5,403 bases of DNA from an uncultured Faecalibacterium sp. (GTDB taxonomy: Bacteria > Bacillota > Clostridia > Oscillospirales > Ruminococcaceae): NCBI GenBank assembly GCA_902463235.1, contig CABQER010000065.1, forward strand, positions 1-5,403, read 5' to 3'. The stretch's first letter is position 1, and each line of letters starts with the position of its first letter. Shown in pieces: positions 5,270 to 5,403 of this stretch. The translations under genes were made by a program, and so were the position numbers. The notes below the pieces were generated by a model. It was not told where the DNA came from. It was given only the letters and a program-made list of their open reading frames with translations, and ran no database searches.

Positions 5270-5403
5270 TCAGTTGTTTTTGATGTAAGTAAAAATATCC
5301 TCCGGCACCGCTGCCAGTGCATCCGCACCGGCAGCGGTCAGTTCTGCGCGGCCCCGGAAGCCCCACAGCGCGCCCATGGCGGGCAGTCCGGCATTGTGTC
5401 CGG
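5270..5403 (-). CDS. HAD-family hydrolase, phosphoglycolate phosphatase-like (C-terminal fragment)
   Basis: Reading the - strand from the right edge gives an open frame of 43 codons ending in TGA at 5270-5272. The visible residues include GHNAGLPAMGALWGFRGR, then AELTAAGADALAAVPEDI, and end YIKNN. This matches the C-terminal pattern of HAD superfamily IA phosphatases such as Gph/PGP: an (R/H/K)NAG segment after motif IV, WGFR(G/D)R, then ELxxAGAD. These are soluble cytoplasmic enzymes that remove phosphate from small molecules; 2-phosphoglycolate is the commonly annotated substrate, but annotation within the family is unreliable. The catalytic Asp motifs lie outside the window, so activity cannot be judged. 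The gene is cut by the window edge, not visibly broken. It converges on the liv operon and shares its terminator, so it is probably unrelated in function. Confidence 0.8.
   Translation of the reverse strand, partial: GHNAGLPAMGALWGFRGRAELTAAGADALAAVPEDIFTYIKNN

Overview
The window holds one complete operon for a branched-chain amino-acid-type (HAAT/Liv family) ABC transporter on the + strand. Its gene order is livH - livM - livG - livF - substrate-binding lipoprotein. A converging, truncated HAD-family phosphatase gene lies on the - strand at the right edge. The genes are GC-rich, have strong GGAGG-type ribosome binding sites, are very tightly packed, and end in a Gram-positive-style lipobox lipoprotein. 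This suggests a moderately GC-rich Clostridia member, for example an Oscillospiraceae/Ruminococcaceae gut bacterium of the Faecalibacterium-Subdoligranulum kind. The genus is an inference and cannot be proven from this window.

Layout. Bases 1-411 contain no convincing gene. A strong hairpin with a T-tract (20-67) looks like the terminator of an upstream gene. An AT-rich stretch (about 70-290) then carries candidate promoters and short palindromes. A GC-richer leader (about 268-411) can fold into alternative hairpins just before livH. livH (412-1275) and livM (1277-2332) encode the two membrane permeases. livG (2335-3084) and livF (3077-3784, GTG start, overlapping livG by 8 bases) encode the two ATPases. 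A 99-base structured spacer separates livF from the binding-protein gene (3884-5206). A 14-bp hairpin terminator (5228-5262) sits between the binding-protein gene and the - strand phosphatase fragment (5270-5403) and probably serves both.

How the parts work together. The binding protein, anchored by its lipid outside the membrane, should capture an amino acid or a related small polar ligand. It would deliver this to the LivH/LivM channel, and the LivG/LivF ATPase pair would power uptake. The ligand cannot be read from sequence alone; branched-chain amino acids are the family default.

Nothing here looks like a wholly new system. The most unusual point is LivG, whose ABC signature motif is degraded (MGTPD where the family has LSYGQ or LAYGD) while its Walker A, Walker B glutamate and H-loop histidine are intact. 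LivF has a perfect LSGGEQ but the usual LivF Gln at the H-loop position. Together these predict an ATPase pair with one canonical and one degenerate ATP site. Other points worth a look are the livH start choice, the alternative leader hairpins, the twin-arginine-like lipoprotein signal, and an 18-bp tandem repeat encoding the flexible linker of the binding protein.
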